The notes under the pieces were generated by a model that searched no databases, had not been told where the DNA came from, and saw only the letters and a list, made by a program, of their open reading frames with translations. Of a stretch of DNA of 64,000 nt, positions 14,601-27,829 are shown piece by piece (position 1 is the stretch's first letter; each line of letters starts with the position of its first letter). The translations under genes were made by a program, and so were the position numbers. The DNA comes from Pelecanus crispus (Eukaryota > Chordata > Aves > Pelecaniformes > Pelecanidae). The stretch lies in assembly GCF_030463565.1 (NCBI RefSeq), contig NC_134655.1, positions 9,498,372 through 9,562,371 of the forward strand, given 5' to 3'.

Positions 14601-17600
14601 GCTAGATCTATAGTCTGCCTAACCATCATGAATAACTATTAACATGCAACAATAAATAAAGCTCTTTACTGGATCCTTATCATGCAGTTCTTTTGATGCC
14701 ATGGCCCACTTATAAATAACAAAAGGTCCAGTAACTCTAATAGAACCCACCACAAATACTGCTGTTTCACAGCTTTCAACCATATAGCCTGCCTTTGAAA
14801 ATCCGGGATAACAATCATTGCAGCATGCCCTTAAAAAGAACAAATCCAGTCTCCAGTTCCGGAGCTAGGGAATCTTCAGCCATACCACAGCTCTCCCATA
14901 CAAATTACTGCTGCCTAGGGAAATGAAATCCTTCAGGTATCAAGTTCAAAATACTCAAGAATATTTAGTCCAATAGCTCACCAGGTTACATTTCACTAGA
15001 AGTTAGAGAGAACAACGGGAACAAAAGGCATCACGGGCCCCTCTTGCTGTATGAGTATAATCTTACATAACTAAATGCAACTGAGTAACAAATTGGCAGC
15101 CCCACAACTTTTTTTCAGAGGAAATTATTATTCAGCTATTTCTTTTGGTTGCTTTCTCCACAGAATGGGTATTTCTTCAGGCTTCTCTGGATTGAAGTTC
15201 AGTCAATAACCTCTCCTCCAAATCTCGTTATAATTCAGAGAACTGTTAATCTGTTACTCAGGTTGGCTGACATGAAGACACAGATGTGAACAACAGTTTA
15301 CTGGGGATAGCAACACTTACCCCTTGATTTCTCTTGTTACTAACCTATGCACACAGAAAGGGAGGGGTGGCAGAGGTGGTTTTATGTTATCCATACTGTT
15401 ATCCATACATATCTGCAAGTTTTGAGAACAGGTATGTAACTGTTCAGTAGAACTCGGTATGATTTTTCAGAGAAAGAGAAAAGACCCGCTCCAAAACAAT
15501 TTTCCCTACCCTCTCAAAGGAACAGCAGCGCTATAGGCAGGTGACAGCACTAAGGCAGCGCAAGGGGAACAGCACATGCTCGGTATCTGCAGGAGCTGAC
15601 TGCTATGCCATGGTTGGTACAGCACCTACATCACCTGGAAGCTGACTGGGATGAAAGAAATATGAAGACTCCAGGTATTGCCATCTACTCACAAAATCAT
15701 AACATTACTCCCATGTGTGCCACTTGCCAGAGACAATAATCACATAAATCCTCCATTACCAACCAGTAGGGGAAAGCCCTACGGGATTCTGCAATCACCC
15801 GTGCAAAGCAGCGCATGCAGGTGTCTGTCACAGCTTCCCTCCACTGATGATCACATATTTCATTTTTGCTTTTGCTCCATCGCAAATCTCAATGCAGTAT
15901 CTTCAACATAGTCCTCATATTCTAACAACCATGCTCCATCTGCTTTATAATATTCAATAGCCTTTTGTGACCTTACTTCCCTATTACCCTACATTTACCG
16001 GAAAGTCAAGAAAATTAGTTGAAATACAACTTTCCAAGTGACAAAAATGAGGAAGGCAATTAGGGAACTCATTCTGTGCCACTGTAATTACTACTGGAGC
16101 TGGGTGAACGCATATAAAATGACAATGGGCTGTTAAGGGACATCATATATAACACAACAACTTATATAGCTGTCCAAAGTGCGAAAGATTACAACAGCTT
16201 ACTACTGTAGGAAAGTAGGTGGTCTGAAGGCATGCATATTGGCTCTACCACTTGGGCAAAAATATTTGTGTGTGTGAATTTCCACTGCTGCAAAACTAAC
16301 AGCACTTATAAATTTATCTCACAGAGGTTCCTGAGAATTTAGTGGTAAGTGATATTATTAGACAACAGTAGTACTGACACTAGATGCATCATTCTGTGAA
16401 AGTTAATATTTACTAAAGAAGCACTGTATGGTACACACAGATCAATAAGCAAAGATGTGAAATATTACTATAATACTTCCTCATTATATGCCAGAAGCCA
16501 TCTCCCCTCCACATTCAAAGTAACCCATATTTCCCAAGGATAACTGTAACTCTGAATTATGAAATGACGACTTAAGTCAGAGCACCAGCCCTTTAAGCAT
16601 AAAATACCTTCTTTACAAAGCATGTGCCTCTTTCATGATTTGAAAGAAACTGTAAATATAGAGGAGTGTGAAGATCAACAGTCAGCAAACAGTCAAAAAG
16701 TTTTCATATGATGAATAACCACCTTTGAAGTGGTCTGCTTCAATATTGTTATTTCTGGAATTTCAAGCGTGAACTCTGCAAGCAGCCAGACTACACATTT
16801 CCATCTAGTGGCAATAAAAGTCAGCTAATTTGGTACCAAGTACGACAGGATATTATTGTTTATGTATGGTCTTATCTCATAGTTAAGGGAAAATCTGCCA
16901 AATTTCACAAATTATTTCCTTATTAAAGAGAAGTTTAGAAATAGAGGGAGGCATGGTGTTAGTGTGCAGTTCTCTAATTTTTTTCCATTGAAATGAAAAT
17001 GTCATCCTTGGAAAATACACTTCAGTACTGAATGTATTCATTAACCTTTTGCATTTGATCTTAATTTGATGACAAAGACATTAATGGATGTCATATTATA
17101 CTGAATGCAGTTTTGACAATGGGTTCATTCATCCATTGTAGTAAGAAAGACAAGGTCCTTGTATTAAAATGGCTTAAAATTTTCAAAGAATCATCTCAAA
17201 AGGTGATTAATTTACGTGTTAGCTTAAAAAAAAATCCTGTCACACTCATTTTAAGTATTTTCCTTAAAAAGTAATTAAAACACATTTGCATGTTGCAACA
17301 CTATTGGGTGCCCCCTGCAAAATCACAGTGCATAAATTACAAAGCAAGCTTTTTAACAGTAAACACAGAGCTGTGCACAAATTATAATGATGTCCTCTTA
17401 ATCCCTAAAGCGGAACAGAGCTAAATGCATCTTTAAAATGTTCAAGAGCTGTTACTTCTTTTTTTTTTTTTTTTTTTTAAACCATACTGCAGTGCTATGA
17501 GCTTAAATTTCTATCATTGCATTGCTCCAAGCAGTGGACCTCTGAACATACATGCTTTTATCCTGTAAATATAGGTGAGAGGATGGGGTTTTTTCCCCAT

Positions 17601-19345
17601 AAACCAATGCCTGTTTTCCAGTCTTCAAAATAATGGCATTTGTAGTTTGGTTCTAACTATAGTTACACAAGAACCTGTAAGATATCAAACAGACTGATGA
17701 AATCTGACTGCTCTAAAAGGCACTGGCTGAGAGCTTGGCATTCATTTGCTAAATAAACATTTGAAGTTGTTATCTACTGCAAATGCTTTCACTTGTGAGT
17801 CCAGTAGTAACTTTCTTGTTACAACACTAATATTTCAAGTAATACCATAATGCATTGTATGTTAACTGAGTCATAGTATTTGACTGTCATAGCTATATTA
17901 ATTTCTGAAACTTCTAGGCATGGAATATATAAACCTCTATAAATCTGGTAGAAAAATATAGGAAGAATTCAGCATCTGAATAAAATCTCCTAATAGTTGT
18001 TTCAATTTCCTACCATACAGTCTAACTAGAAACTGACTGTTATAAATAAGAAATAGCTTTCATCCCTTATTATAGTATATAACTATCTTTCTGTGAAAAT
18101 TCAGGTGGATTATAAAATAGTAAAATAATGAAGTGATATTAATGAGAAAAATACTGATTAAAAATAGTGATTTGAAACAAAAAAGTGTTGATTATACCCA
18201 CATCCATTGTTTTTTTAACTGAATTAGTCCCAGTATGAGTGTCTGAACAGTAATGCTACAGAGCAGTAGGCACCAAATGAATTCTTCTTTTGAATACTTA
18301 TGCTTTTACAGCCTACCGTATTTTAAAAGAATGAAACACGGTCATCAAAATGACTTTGATTATTAACCTTGATTTGAGTGAAATGATGTGTCATTGCTTT
18401 TCAAATTAATATATTAATAATTTGTGATATTTGTAATATATATTCCTGTATTACTTCAGCAAAAACATTCCTAGAAATGTCCAGTTGCTTAATAGTATTT
18501 AAACTGGCATATAGTAGCACTCCTTTCCTATGCTGTAGCCACCTCATGACATAGCATGCATGCAAATTCAAAATGCTTTTAGTTATTTATATCTTTATTT
18601 TGTATTTTTCATTTTGCCAGGCAAGGCATTTTTTCTCCAACATAGGAATTTGTTTGATCACGGAGATTAAAGAGCAAAATATGACCTGGGAATAAGTATG
18701 ATGAGTAAAATATCACAGGTCTGCCTCACCCTTCGTTCAAGAAAAATAGAAACTTATGTAATCAGGAGGCATTATTAATGTGTTCATAACTTGCAATTAC
18801 AGCCCCTGAAGTAAGGTAAGACTTGGATTGCATTCTAGCCAAAGCACAATTCAAAGGTAAGACAGTCCTGCATCTGTTAGATCTATAGCTTGCCTCTTTC
18901 AGAAAACATTTAACATTCCTCGTACCTGCTCTACATGCTGTATTTATATGGCAGTCAGTTCCAAATAGATGGCACCATTAAGATCAAAATAGTTGCTTGT
19001 AACAGTATGCAAAGAAAAGGGAATATTCTTATCTGCACATACATTACTTTGAGGCTGTCCTATGAGAGGTATCTCTCAATTAAATATCACTATTTCCCCC
19101 CCTAACCCTCCCCAAAAGGTTGCAAACCTTGTATGTGATTGTTATTACGCCTAGGGGAACGGATGAAAAATTACAAACATTGCCAAATGTGTAACTAGAA
19201 AAACTGCCTTGAAGTGGGTGGGGGAGTTTAGGTCCTGGCAGCTGCTGTGTAATCAAAAGCTTTTACAAAAGCTAAAATAAATTAAGTCTTGTTACAGAGG
19301 CTTGCTGATTCTGGGAGTTATTTTCCTGCAGGCATTATAAGATGT
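11664..19345. other. AT-rich non-coding DNA
   Basis: No coding exon is seen. Contents include a TA run near 11711-11727, a T run at about 17460-17478, and a stretch at about 17040-17420 rich in homeodomain-type TAAT/ATTA words together with an octamer-like ATTTGCAT word. That last stretch has the look of a conserved regulatory element, but this cannot be judged without alignment. The rest shows no structure I can name. Confidence 0.5.
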
Positions 19346-19938
19346 TGTGCTGGTTTTGGCTGGGATACAGTTAATTTTCTTCATGGTGGCTAGCATGGGG
19401 CCATGGTTTGGATCTGTGCTGGAAGCAGTGCTGGTAACCCAGGGATGTTTGGTTCCTGCTGAGCAGCGCTGACACCGAGCCAAGGCCGTGGCTGCCTCTC
19501 ACCCCACCCCAGCAGCGAGCAGCCTGGGGGGCACAAGGAGCTGGGAGGGGACCCGGCCGGGACAGCTGAGCCCAGCTGCCCAAGGGAGAGCCCACACCCT
19601 ATGGCCTCACGCTCAGCACACGGAGCTGGGGGAAGGAGGAGGAAGGGGGGGACGTTGGCAGCGATGGCGTTTGGCTGCCCAAGGCACCGTGACGCGGGAT
19701 GGAGCCCTGCTCTCCTGGGGATGGCTGAGCACCTGCCTGCCCATGGGAAGCACTGAATGGATCCCTTCTTTTGCTTTGCTCGTGTGCGCGGCTTTTGCTT
19801 TACCTCTTAAACTGTCTTTATCTCAGCCCACGAGTTTTGTCACTTTTACCCTTCCAATTCTCTCCCCCATCTCGCTGTGAGGGGAGTGAGCAAGCGGCTG
19901 TGTGGGGCTTAGTTGCCAGCTGGGGTTAAACCCTGACA
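19346..19938 (+). mobile_element. Solo LTR of an endogenous retrovirus (older copy)
   Basis: The element starts TGTGCTGGTTTTGGCTGGG, continues with ACAGTTAATTTTCTTC, and ends GGGGTTAAACCCTGACA. Its 5' and 3' ends align with those of the second LTR at 40036-40606, giving the usual TG...CA termini. Near the 3' end are the shared words AAACTGTCTTTATCTCA and ATTCTCTCCCCCATC. The middle, about 19400-19740, is GC-rich and differs from the other copy, so it is a different subfamily or more diverged. Flanking pentamers (GATGT and GCTTT) match at only three of five positions, so any target-site duplication has decayed. No internal retroviral genes adjoin it. The 130-codon frame inside (19488-19880) is not a gene. 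Confidence 0.85.
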
Positions 19939-22900
19939 GCTTTTCACACAGCATTTACTGGGGTAGCTGTCCAGAGTGAGTGCACTTTATGTCCCCTGAA
20001 CAGGAATAATTCACAAAAGCACAAGATTTTTGAAACAATGCAGAATCCATGCTTTTGAAAGCATGAAATGTAGCCAAGAACTGAAACACTGGCTATTTGT
20101 GGATTCTGTTTGCTAATTTCTTTAAACTTAAGTCCTGTTAACCAAATAAATCAGTAGGGTCTAGAACGCTAACTTCCATGGCTGACATGGATATCCAGTG
20201 CATCTTTATTGATATCTGTAATGGCAAGCCATAGGCATTGAACTGAATCTTAATATAATTTTAAATTAAATTAATTTTGTCAACCACATTTTGCTTAAGA
20301 TATTATTGATGTCTAAGGAAAAAGTAACGTAAAAAACTTGATAGGAAAAAAAACAGGATTAAATAATGTCTTGAGGCATGGTTCATAACATGTGATCAAA
20401 GACGTACCAAGAGGCACCTGTAATACTTCACGTATCATTATTGGTTTCATCAATGTCAATAAGGAAAGTTGAACTTTCATCTACACTCCTGACTCCCAAA
20501 TATCCTTCCTCACTTTTGAGAAACTACAGCTCCAAGACGGTGTCCGTGATAATAATGGAGAGCTACTTCTTTAGACATACTGGCACCTGACTAGACCGGA
20601 AAAAGCCCCCAACACTCCTCATAGCTTTAGCATATGCTTATAGCTAGAGTAAGGTTTCACAGTAGAATGGGAGTTTGAAATCTTCTGTTTTCAAACCATA
20701 GTTGAATAGAACTACAGAAACTGGAAGTCATCTGCACCTGGGCAATTGGAAAGAATTTGGACAGAATACCTGTATACATAGCCTGTGAAGAACTGCTAAG
20801 CATCAAGCAGATTCAAGCTTCTTGTTTCTCCTTTGGCATTAAAGCCAAACAGCAAATACAAGTAACTTGAGCACAATCAAGAACAAATGCTTTTTAAAAA
20901 CCAGAAAATTAATCCTTTCCTGAATAACGGATTACCATTTTGCGTTTATAAGTCATATATTTAATTTTCAGGTGTTTCCTGAGGTTCATATTGAGTCACA
21001 TAACAACATGCATTCAAACCAAGTTTAAAAAAAAAAAATCTTATTTTTAAATATGATATGAAATGCATAGTAACTCCCAAGGAGAATTCCACAATATAAG
21101 TAGAACACCCACGTAACTTCTTTTTTTCCATGTAAACAGAGACCTATGATTAAAGTCTGAGCTTCCATGGTTTTGATGCATACAAGTATGCATTACACAC
21201 ACCGTCTCAGCAGGCACTCATTATACAGTCACAGCAAAGAAAAAGTAAATGCCTCACTGAACAAGGAAGGAGGAGGAGATTTTTCACCAGTTCCACTGAA
21301 AGGCAACAACAACTTAGAGAAAAGAGGAATTATTGCATATTCCTTTTTTATCCATGATTTGGGATAAAATTATTTACTGATAATAAATAGCTAAAACAGT
21401 ACTTCAGCTAAAAATTGTTTCTGGAAGCTATAAGCCTCAAGAACTCCTTACCATTCAAAGAGTAACTCCACAAGTATATAAGATTAACTAGGTAATGTAA
21501 AACCTAAGTAAATTATTAATTCAAGTTAAGCCAGAAATAACAACCTGCCCTTTAATATTTTGGGGGTAAATGATATATGTTCAATTACTCTAGACACACA
21601 GTCGCTGAAAGGTAGAATTAATCCAGGAGACATGGTCTAGTTCTTTATAGTATTTTTGTTCTACGGAGGATGTAAATTAACCCATTGGTTTCAGTTACCA
21701 TAAATAATACAGGTTATGTTAATATGCACACTTAAAAGAAAGTTACTTTTACATTATGTCCTCCATTCTTTCTCCAAAGCCCAGTGCATACATTAAGACC
21801 TTGCCCCAGTCATGTAGAATAATACAGGCTATATGCATCATGTATACTGCTGCATTCAACTTCAAAGTAACTGTGTTTGCCTCATTCACCTTGTTACAGG
21901 AGATGTGCAAAAGTCTGCTCAGCAGGCCAACAGCTATCAAGATATCCAAGCTCAACACAGCTCTTGTGCAGTCACAGATATCCTGAAAGCTTCTACTTGC
22001 ATTATCCCATTATCTGAACATCAGTTTGGGAAAGACAGAAATAAATGTGGCTGGATTCCACGGCAGCTTAATTCATTTGATTCTCCCACTATATCAAAAC
22101 CATAAAACTATGAAACACAGATATTCCATTGCCTACAGTGTGGTGCAGAGCTAGATCTGAATGAGAAACAGTTGTTCCCATCTCACGACAATCAAGACTT
22201 CATTTATTTTCCCACTTTACACTAAAATGATTTCCATCCTCCCTCCAAAGGCACAGATTAAGCTAACCTCCTTGTAGAATATCTAGCAATAGATTAGGAC
22301 ATTTTCCTGATGTGAGAAAAAAATTCAAGCCCCTAATTCAAATACTATATCAATCATTTATAAAACCCACATAATTTCCAAAAGTGGAAATTTGGAAATT
22401 TGCTGCCAGAGCCGACAAACAGAACACAGCCACAGCACCCACTCGAGTCACTTCACAGGAATGAACCTGGAGTTTCTGCACTCCTCCTATGCAGCTAACT
22501 CTTCTTGAGCATGTTCTCCAATCCTGTAAACAAACAAATATTGACTAGTTTCTGCTGAAGGTTTTCAGAAAACATTACTCCCTTTTATATAATGCTACTC
22601 AGACCAACACTTCAACTTAGTGGATTTCCTACTACAATTATATTTTGAGGGTGCATTTTCAAAGAGTTGTACCTCTCTTATTTAAACCAGAAATCTAATT
22701 CTTGACAAAAATGCCTCTTACCAGCCTACAAAGAGTTCTGGTTTGAAGAAATCTGGCCAACAAAGTATCTAGTTAGATAATTCCTGATCAACACAACTAC
22801 AATTATAATTCCTTATCAACACAACTAGAATTGTTTAGCAGTTTGGGGGCTTGCATCATTTGAAAGCAGGACAATTAGTAAGAATATAAAAAAGGGCTTA

Positions 22901-24335
22901 TTCTTTTGCAAGGAACTGAGATAAAAAGAAAACCCACATTTGACATCTTCAGGGAAGTAGTTTAAAAAAGACGTTATAGTGACATACTATGGTAAGGACT
23001 GCACATCACACTTTGGTATGTACATGCAATCTGTATTGATATAAATGAATATCTACACCTGAGGGAAGAATTTATTTTTAAGAATGCAAATACAGATTAC
23101 GTATTTAAATTAATGAAGCATGTAATGTATGTCAAGGACAAATTGTACAGTTTTTTTTTTTTACTAGTTTTAATGCTATCTGTAGCAGTTTTCACACATT
23201 CTTAAATGAGTCTGCAGGCATTCTGAAGGTTAAAGAACAATGAACTTTGAGAACATAATCATGAAGTTCAATGTGAAGAACAACATAAATCATATGCTGG
23301 AAGGGTGGCATTTCAATTTTGCCAGAGGCAAGGCAAAAAGCGTAAAAACAACTGCGTTAAATGGAAACTCGTTACGTTAAAAGTAAAGGTAAGGAAGAAA
23401 TAGTAAGACTAAAGCTGAGAGTGAAAATTACACATTTATCATAGTTGTTTTCTGCAATGTCTCTCCTATTCAAGCTTTACAACCTAAGGAGTCAAAGATA
23501 AAGCGTGCAGTGACTGTGTAAATTAAAGAAGCATTTAGCAATAAGGCAAACAACTGTAAACTTTGGAGGGGTGTTCTGAAAGTATATATCTGGAAGACCA
23601 AATGCTGCCCAGCCCACCAGGAATGTCCTCTACGCTTATTATTATACACTGATTATTCCATAAGTTCTTCCACTTCCATCTTAACACTATTAGAGGCTCA
23701 CGGGTGGGACTAAGACCAGTATTTCCTGAGAAAAATAGCAGCTGGAATTGCACTGCTGTTGCATTGAGCCAATTCTGTTATAAAACTCCAACTGTTAAGT
23801 TTTAGACTGGCCAGGCTTCAGCCCATCCCTGTGAAAGAGGCCCTATATTCAGTGTACAGCCAGGCTGATACCATAGGTGCCAAAACTTACACAAAGTATG
23901 TACTCTAAACCTGGGCAGTGAGTCAAACATTTAAATAACTTCACTATCAGTTTTAGGGTAACATTTTTAACAGAAGCAGCTAGTTAGAAAGTATCTGGAA
24001 TATCTCTTTCCTCTCTAGCTTCTTCTTCCTTGTGGTAGTTGAAATTTTACCACTTTGTTGCTAACAGTATTTGCATGGCCACTGTGGAACATAAGGTCTA
24101 AGGCAAAAAAACTCCCCAAAACCCAAAAATCAAAACCCCACCCATCAGAACTATAGGCTTTTTGCTGCCTGTTGTTGATGGCTTTAATTTTCTGTTGAAT
24201 AGCAAACCCAAGTCTTCCTCTTATTAACAACATAGCTGCAGAATTATTTCTGGCTACTACTGATCCCTCTTGCTAAATGCACTCCCTTCTGCACCTTTAC
24301 CTTTCCCAGTACAGCACAGTAATAACTGTGCTACA
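19939..24335. other. AT-rich non-coding DNA
   Basis: No exon is supported. It contains a small hairpin near 20051-20068 (CATGCTTT/AAAGCATG), an A run near 21029, a T run near 23150 and a recent-looking tandem duplication at 22777-22832 (listed separately). Nothing else stands out. Confidence 0.5.
22777..22832. repeat. 28-bp tandem duplication, two copies
   Basis: Units 22777-22804 and 22805-22832 are identical at 26 of 28 positions. Each begins ATAATTCCT and ends with CAACACAACTA(C/G)AATT. The high identity suggests a fairly recent local duplication. It has no coding role. Confidence 0.85.
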
Positions 24336-24630
24336 GTTGTGGAACACCTTGATTGGAAAGAACCTTTGGAGGTCATTTAGCCTGAACACCCTGCTCCAAA
24401 CAGGGCTAGGCTGGGTTGCTCAGGGCCTGTCCAGGCAACCTTTGAATAACTCGGAGAGCACAGAATCCACAACCTCTCTGGACAACCTGTTCCAGTGCTG
24501 GAGTTCCCTGTTCTGAAGTTCTGGGGTTTTTCCACCAAGTTTAAAAAGAACCTTCCTTGTTGCAACTTCTGCCATTTGGTCCTTTGTTCTTATCCTTAAC
24601 ACCCAGAACCATTTTCCACCTTCTCTGATT
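24336..24630 (-). mobile_element. CR1 LINE fragment, antisense
   Basis: Read on the + strand, this is the reverse complement of the CR1 3' region: a GATTGGAAAGAACCTTTGGAGG block, a CTGCTCCAAACAGGGC block, CTCTCTGGACAACCTGTTCC, and near the far end GTTGCAACTTCTGCCATTTGG. That order matches antisense avian CR1. The insertion is therefore on the - strand. It is 5' truncated and diverged, and the short frames across it are shadows. The right edge is approximate. Confidence 0.85.
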
Positions 24631-27600
24631 CTTCCATGTGTTAGAGGTCAATGCAGAGTTCATGATTTACAGCCCCTAAAGGATAAAACTCCATCTACCC
24701 TCCTGAAAACACATACTTGAGCAGTTGCATCTAGTGCAAGAATGCTGTTATAAAACACAGATGAAAAGTCCGTATGTTTAAATTGTTATTAGATAAAAAC
24801 ATCAGATCAACTGTTGAAATGTACTGTATGTTAAAACTGTAGTGTGTTTCATCATGTACTTGCAGGAAGTTTTGCCACAACCTAGCAAAATACTGCAGCA
24901 TGCACGTAGTCTTAAGCACTTGAGTACTTCCACTGATCTTCAAAGGGATTATTCACATACTTAAGTTAAGCACTTTATTAAATGTTTTGATGGATCACAG
25001 TCACAGTCCAGGTCACAGTTTCAGTATAAACTTGGGACACATCTATACAACAACATAGCATCAGAAGATACTCTTTTCAGACTGTACGGCACCTAGATTT
25101 GCATGTTTGTGTGGACATGTATAGAGACAAGGAATAAAGACAAGGAATATTCTTCAAAACGTGGATTTGTTCTACTAGTTCTTCAGCATTATGGATAGGT
25201 AACATGTATGTATTTTTATCACACTGTAACTGTAGTAATGTGATTATGATATGTATATAGATATACAAAATAAATTTAGCTAGTATTGGACTAAATACTG
25301 TAGAGCTTGCTCATTTAGACTATTTGCAAGAACAAATCAAGGAAGACGGCTCATTATTTGTAAACATATTCAGTACCTATTGTAGACAGAGACCAGAAAG
25401 ACTGAATATTCTAAAGCAAATCTATCCTAGCTCTGTAATGAAATTTTGAATTTCTAAGCAGCTAAGGACTGTCAAATGGAAAGAACGTTAATAAAATTAT
25501 TAGTTTGTTGCAAGGTGATTAAATTTACATAAAGACTGTGGCTTTGATTAAATGCTAGGGGGGAGGGACAAATCCTGTAAAATAAAGAATACCCTAAGCC
25601 TCGCATCTGATTTTGTCAGTTTTATACTTCATGCTTACAGATTCAGTTATAGTAGTAGTAAAACCTATTTTTTTCATCACTGAAAATATGGAATAGCTGT
25701 AAATCAAATATGCTTGGATTCTGACTGTGTACCTGAAGTTCAATTTTGAAAATTAAATTTAGGAAAAAATGTAAATAGAAACAGTAGCTTTAGAAGTGCA
25801 TTTTTGCCTGTTCTCTTGTATGTGGTTTGCTCAAATAACATCATCAACATCAACACTATCAACAGACAAAACTCCTAGAATGGAAAGATTTCTTCCGTGG
25901 TCCAGATATTCTTCATTAAAATTGTGTAGACTTTCTTATGAAGTATGTTTCTCAAAGAATTTCAGTTTACAAATTGCAGGAGAACTCTAAAGTCCTGAAT
26001 TAAAGTGAGTGAAAAGAAGGGAGTGGAACACAATATAAGAAAAATACACCAATAATACATGGAATATATTATACTATGAAATCAAGGCAACAGCAGTTTC
26101 TGTCTCACAGTACTAAACATATTTTTGTTCAAGCAAGTATGCAGTTTATCTGCAATAAGATTGTCCTATGTCATGAAACAGTTTGCAAGTACTCACCTTG
26201 GAAATACGAGACAATGCAATTTCAAATAAAAATATGCACAATTATTTTTAAACATCACAAATGAAATCATTATCAAAATAAGGAATCTGAAAATCTTGGT
26301 TTGATTAAACATAACAAAAACTTCTGAATTATTTCACTCAAGTAGGAGAAAAAAGCTTAAAAGAATATAAGTGCCTTAAAAAGTACTAATAAAACCCATT
26401 CTTACCACTTTGAAGTGAAACTGGAAGAGAAGGGAATGCAGCATCAGCATATTATCCACTGAGTCTAGGTTGCTTTATTCACTGTGAAAGTACTAACTTC
26501 ACTGCCATATTTGAAAAAAAGAGTGCTTTACTATATGTATTTTTAGAAATATGTAGCCTAAGTACCATCAAGTGCCTTGCATAGATTCCCACCAAAACAT
26601 GAGCCCTCCTAATGCTCTGCAGGTTTTGCAAGGTAACATCACATCCATTCATCTTCCCTAAGACATCCTACTGGGCAGTTTCCGACATTCAGAATTTACT
26701 GCTAGTCATTTACAGAGATCAAAGGTAGCTGCATCATGCCAAAAGCACTGTATTTTCACATTAAGGAAAATCTCTTACCAGAAGTTGTGTCTGGTATATA
26801 AATGATCTACTAAAAGTGCCTCAGTCGGTTATAAGCACTTGTCTACTCGTAATCCAGTAGCTACTTTGGGTAATTTATTAAGATAATACCAAATAGATTC
26901 TGTTTCGCTTTCCATTGAAACACCTAAACTTCTAATTTTGAATTTAAATGTTGAAACTTACCAACTCATGATCTGCAAATCACAATGAAAGAGAGGCTTT
27001 AAAATGATTTTATTAAAATACATTTTACAAGTAGCCTGTTTTGATTTGAGATAGCTAACCTAAAAAGTGGGGTTTGTGTTTCCAAAGGATGTAAAACAAG
27101 ATCTTCTTCATTCTTTGATGCTGTCACAAACAAAGAACGTAAAGAAAATACCAGCAGGATACTATAATTAAACAAATACGAGAAAGTAAATCTCAACAGT
27201 GACTTGTAGAAAACTGACAGTATTTCCTTGTTGCTGCAGTTACAGCTTCTAGCAAGGCCACAATTCATCAACTCAAAGGCCTCTCCAACAGAAATCTCAG
27301 CCAGCAAATCTATTAAAACACTGTACCCTGTTTTCATACAGTATGAGGATAATGAGAGCAGTGCCAGTCACTTTTTCTTTTTTCCCTTATAGACACAAAC
27401 AGCATTGGAAGCACCAGAGTTAGAGCACATGTTGGTTCCACAACTGCCACCAATAAATACTTGCTTCTAAATCCCCTGATACTAACTTGCTGGTATGAGC
27501 AGCTCCAGCTCTTCAACTGGGGGCCATATGTGCAGGATGTGTTAATACTAAAACACCCCATAGTCTGTTGAACCACCAAGTTTTGATTACTACTACAGCT

Positions 27601-27787
27601 GGATTTTTATGTGCTAATTAGTTTCACAAATTCAACATTTGCACATTTCAACAGATCCCTACATAGAGCAAACAACAAACGTCACAGACAGAACAATCGC
27701 TTTCGGTCTTCTTGGCTTTTTATTGCTGACTCCTCACAATCTCTTTTTCTTGTTTTCAGAGCAGCCTATTGTCTTTGAACAGATCAG

Positions 27788-27829
27788 TTTTAATAATTTG
27801 GTAAATAATTTTAATAATTTGATAAACTT
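27788..27829. repeat. 21-bp tandem repeat, two copies
   Basis: Units 27788-27808 and 27809-27829 both begin TTTTAATAATTTG and differ by a few bases after that. A third, partial and weaker copy follows (TTTAATGATTTT). The units are AT-rich and carry repeated TAAT words. Confidence 0.6.

Noticed and set aside
19488-19880. A 130-codon frame on the + strand
   Set aside because: It lies wholly inside a solo LTR and has no homology to a protein family I know.
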